From an uncultured Clostridia bacterium (GTDB lineage: Bacteria > Bacillota > Clostridia > Oscillospirales > Ruminococcaceae): a stretch of 6,410 nucleotides of DNA. The notes under the pieces are model-generated. The model ran no database searches and had not been told where the DNA came from. It saw only the letters and a list, made by a program, of their open reading frames with translations. Where the stretch lies: the NCBI GenBank assembly GCA_946056455.1, contig CAMGJS010000055.1, positions 1 to 6,410 of the forward strand, written 5' to 3'. Below are positions 4,817 through 6,410 of the stretch, piece after piece. Made by a program: the position numbers and the translations under genes. The stretch's first letter is position 1, and every line of letters begins with the position of its first letter.

Positions 4817-6410
4817 ATGGTATTTGCTCTTGCGGGCAATCAGAACTGCGGAAAGACAACTCTTTTCAATCAGCTTACTGGCTCAAATCAGCATGTCGGG
4901 AACTTCCCCGGAGTAACCGTTGACAGAAAAGACGGTGAGATAAGGGGCAGAAAAGACGCAACTGTTGTCGACCTGCCCGGAATATACTCTCTTTCGCCGT
5001 ATACCAGCGAGGAAATAGTCACAAGAGATTTTCTTTTAAAAGAAAAGCCCGACGGCATTATAAATATCGTTGACGCAACTAACATAGAGCGCAACCTTTA
5101 TCTTTCAATGCAACTTATCGAGCTTAATATTCCTATGGTTATAGCCCTTAATATGATGGACGAAATCCGCGTCAACGGCGGAAGTATAAACATTTCAAAG
5201 CTGTCGGACGAATTCGGAGTACCCGTTGTTCCTATCTCTGCAAGCAAGAACGAGGGCATAGAGGAACTCATAGAAAAGGCAATAGGTGTTGCAAAAAACA
5301 GAATTGCTCCAAAAAGGCAGGACTTCTGTTCGGGAGCTGTACATAGAGCGATACATTCCGTAACCCATATGATAGAGGACCACGCGGATATGATAAAGGT
5401 CCCTGCTCGTTTTGCGGCGACAAAGCTTGTGGAGGGCGACGAACCTATGCTCTCACAGCTTAATCTTTCGGATAACGAAATCGAAATGATAGAGCACAGC
5501 GTATGCGAGATGGAGGCTGAGCTTGACACCGACCGTGAGGCCGCACTTGCCGATATGCGCTATAACTTTATCGACAAGGTAGTATCAAAAACAGTTGTCA
5601 AGGGGCAAAAGTCCGTTGCCTATCAGCGAAGCGTCAATATTGACAAGCTCCTCACCCATAAATTTCTTGCAATACCCATTTTTATTCTTATAATGGGACT
5701 TGTCTTCTGGCTTACCTTCGGCGTTATCGGCAATTTTCTTTCAGAGCTTTTCTCAATGGGGATAGATATGGCGACCGACCTTGCCGACAAGGCACTTGTC
5801 GCTTACGGAATAAATCCCATTATTCGCTCACTTATTATCGACGGCATTTTTGCGGGCGTCGGAAGCGTTCTTTCGTTCTTGCCGACAATAATCGTTCTGT
5901 TCTTCTTCCTTTCTATTTTAGAGGACAGCGGATATATGGCTCGTGTAGCCTTTGTAATGGACAAACTGCTCCGAAAAATAGGACTTTCGGGAAGAAGTAT
6001 AGTTCCTATGCTCATAGGCTTCGGTTGCAGTGTTCCTGCCGTAATGTCCGCAAGAACGCTCTCGTCGGAGCGTGACCGCAAAATGACGATTATGCTTATT
6101 CCCTTTATGTCGTGCAGTGCAAAACTGCCTATTTACGCAATGTTTTCTCTTGCGTTCTTCCCCGGATACGAGGCGCTCGTTATGGTTATACTTTATCTTA
6201 CGGGAATAATAACGGGCATTTTAGCCGCGCTCATATTAAAAGGAACGCTTTTTAAGGGCAAGCCCGTTCCGTTTGTTATGGAGCTTCCCAACTACCGTTT
6301 TCCCAGCGCAAAAAGCGTACTTCTTCTTATGTGGGACAAGGCAAAGGACTTTGTTCAGAAAGCTTTCACCGTTATTTTTATCGCAACAATAATTATCTGG
6401 TTCTTGCAGA
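4817..6410 (+). CDS. feoB: FeoB, ferrous iron transport GTPase (3' truncated)
   Basis: This frame runs from ATG 4817 to the right edge with no stop: 531 full codons of a protein usually longer than 600 residues. AGGAGG at 4801-4806 supports the start. FeoB carries Fe2+ across the inner membrane. The N-terminal G domain is complete: G1 GNQNCGKT (7-14), the switch region HVGNFPGVTVD (26-36), G3 DLPG (52-55), G4 NMMD (112-115) and G5 SAS (141-143). A helical linker follows, then membrane segments from about residue 286. The first Gate region holds GFGCSVPA with C404 and a second conserved cysteine, C433, in SCSAKLP. The remaining membrane helices and C-terminus lie beyond the window. It is an ordinary, apparently intact feoB as far as it can be seen; whether feoC or another small partner follows is unknown. 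Confidence 0.95.
   Translation, partial: MVFALAGNQNCGKTTLFNQLTGSNQHVGNFPGVTVDRKDGEIRGRKDATVVDLPGIYSLSPYTSEEIVTRDFLLKEKPDGIINIVDATNIERNLYLSMQLIELNIPMVIALNMMDEIRVNGGSINISKLSDEFGVPVVPISASKNEGIEELIEKAIGVAKNRIAPKRQDFCSGAVHRAIHSVTHMIEDHADMIKVPARFAATKLVEGDEPMLSQLNLSDNEIEMIEHSVCEMEAELDTDREAALADMRYNFIDKVVSKTVVKGQKSVAYQRSVNIDKLLTHKFLAIPIFILIMGLVFWLTFGVIGNFLSELFSMGIDMATDLADKALVAYGINPIIRSLIIDGIFAGVGSVLSFLPTIIVLFFFLSILEDSGYMARVAFVMDKLLRKIGLSGRSIVPMLIGFGCSVPAVMSARTLSSERDRKMTIMLIPFMSCSAKLPIYAMFSLAFFPGYEALVMVILYLTGIITGILAALILKGTLFKGKPVPFVMELPNYRFPSAKSVLLLMWDKAKDFVQKAFTVIFIATIIIWFLQ

Noticed and set aside
4888..5529. Open frames on the - strand across the feoB G domain
   Set aside because: They lie opposite a clear, motif-complete feoB frame, have no ribosome sites I can see and give low-complexity serine/isoleucine-rich products; they are antisense shadows.
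1..6410. tRNA, rRNA, CRISPR arrays, insertion sequences or attachment sites
   Set aside because: Almost the whole window is coding; the only gap over 100 bases (4469-4586) holds promoters, and no direct repeats, transposase frames or RNA-gene patterns were seen.

Overview
The window looks like part of a low-to-moderate GC chromosome of an anaerobic Clostridia bacterium, possibly in the Ruminococcaceae/Oscillospiraceae. This is inferred from strong GGAGG-type ribosome sites, AGA/AGG and ATA codon use, an oxygen-sensitive radical SAM protein, a Gram-positive-style lipoprotein and a FeoAB ferrous-iron system. The placement is not proven. No RNA gene, mobile element or CRISPR array was seen.

Region 1 (1-2779, + strand) is the end of a tightly packed operon of four genes. 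They are the 3' part of a protein with two ~60-residue repeat units (stop at 590), a 409-residue coiled-coil protein starting MSGPK (591-1820), a small zinc-ribbon plus FHA protein (1813-2232) and a compact NrdG-like radical SAM protein (2222-2779). The genes abut or overlap by 8-11 bases, so they are probably translated together. An intact phosphothreonine-binding FHA domain beside a radical SAM enzyme, with no ribonucleotide reductase in view, suggests a phosphorylation-linked multi-protein system of unknown output. Its kinase or other catalytic partners, if any, would lie upstream of the window. This is the most interesting part.

Region 2 (2766-4468, - strand) is a convergent gene for a 556-residue lipoprotein of the DUF885 family. 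Its metal-binding signature is degenerate (SExxPGK in place of HExxPGH, and KGW in place of EGW), so it is probably a non-catalytic relative. The radical SAM gene and this gene end on opposite sides of one hairpin that can terminate transcription in both directions.

Region 3 (4469-4586) is a short AT-rich divergent promoter region. Each side has a good sigma-A-type promoter with a 17-base spacer, and the two -35 boxes touch.

Region 4 (4587-6410, + strand) is feoA followed by the first 531 codons of feoB, which runs off the end of the window. This is an ordinary ferrous-iron uptake operon with all key FeoB motifs intact in the visible part.
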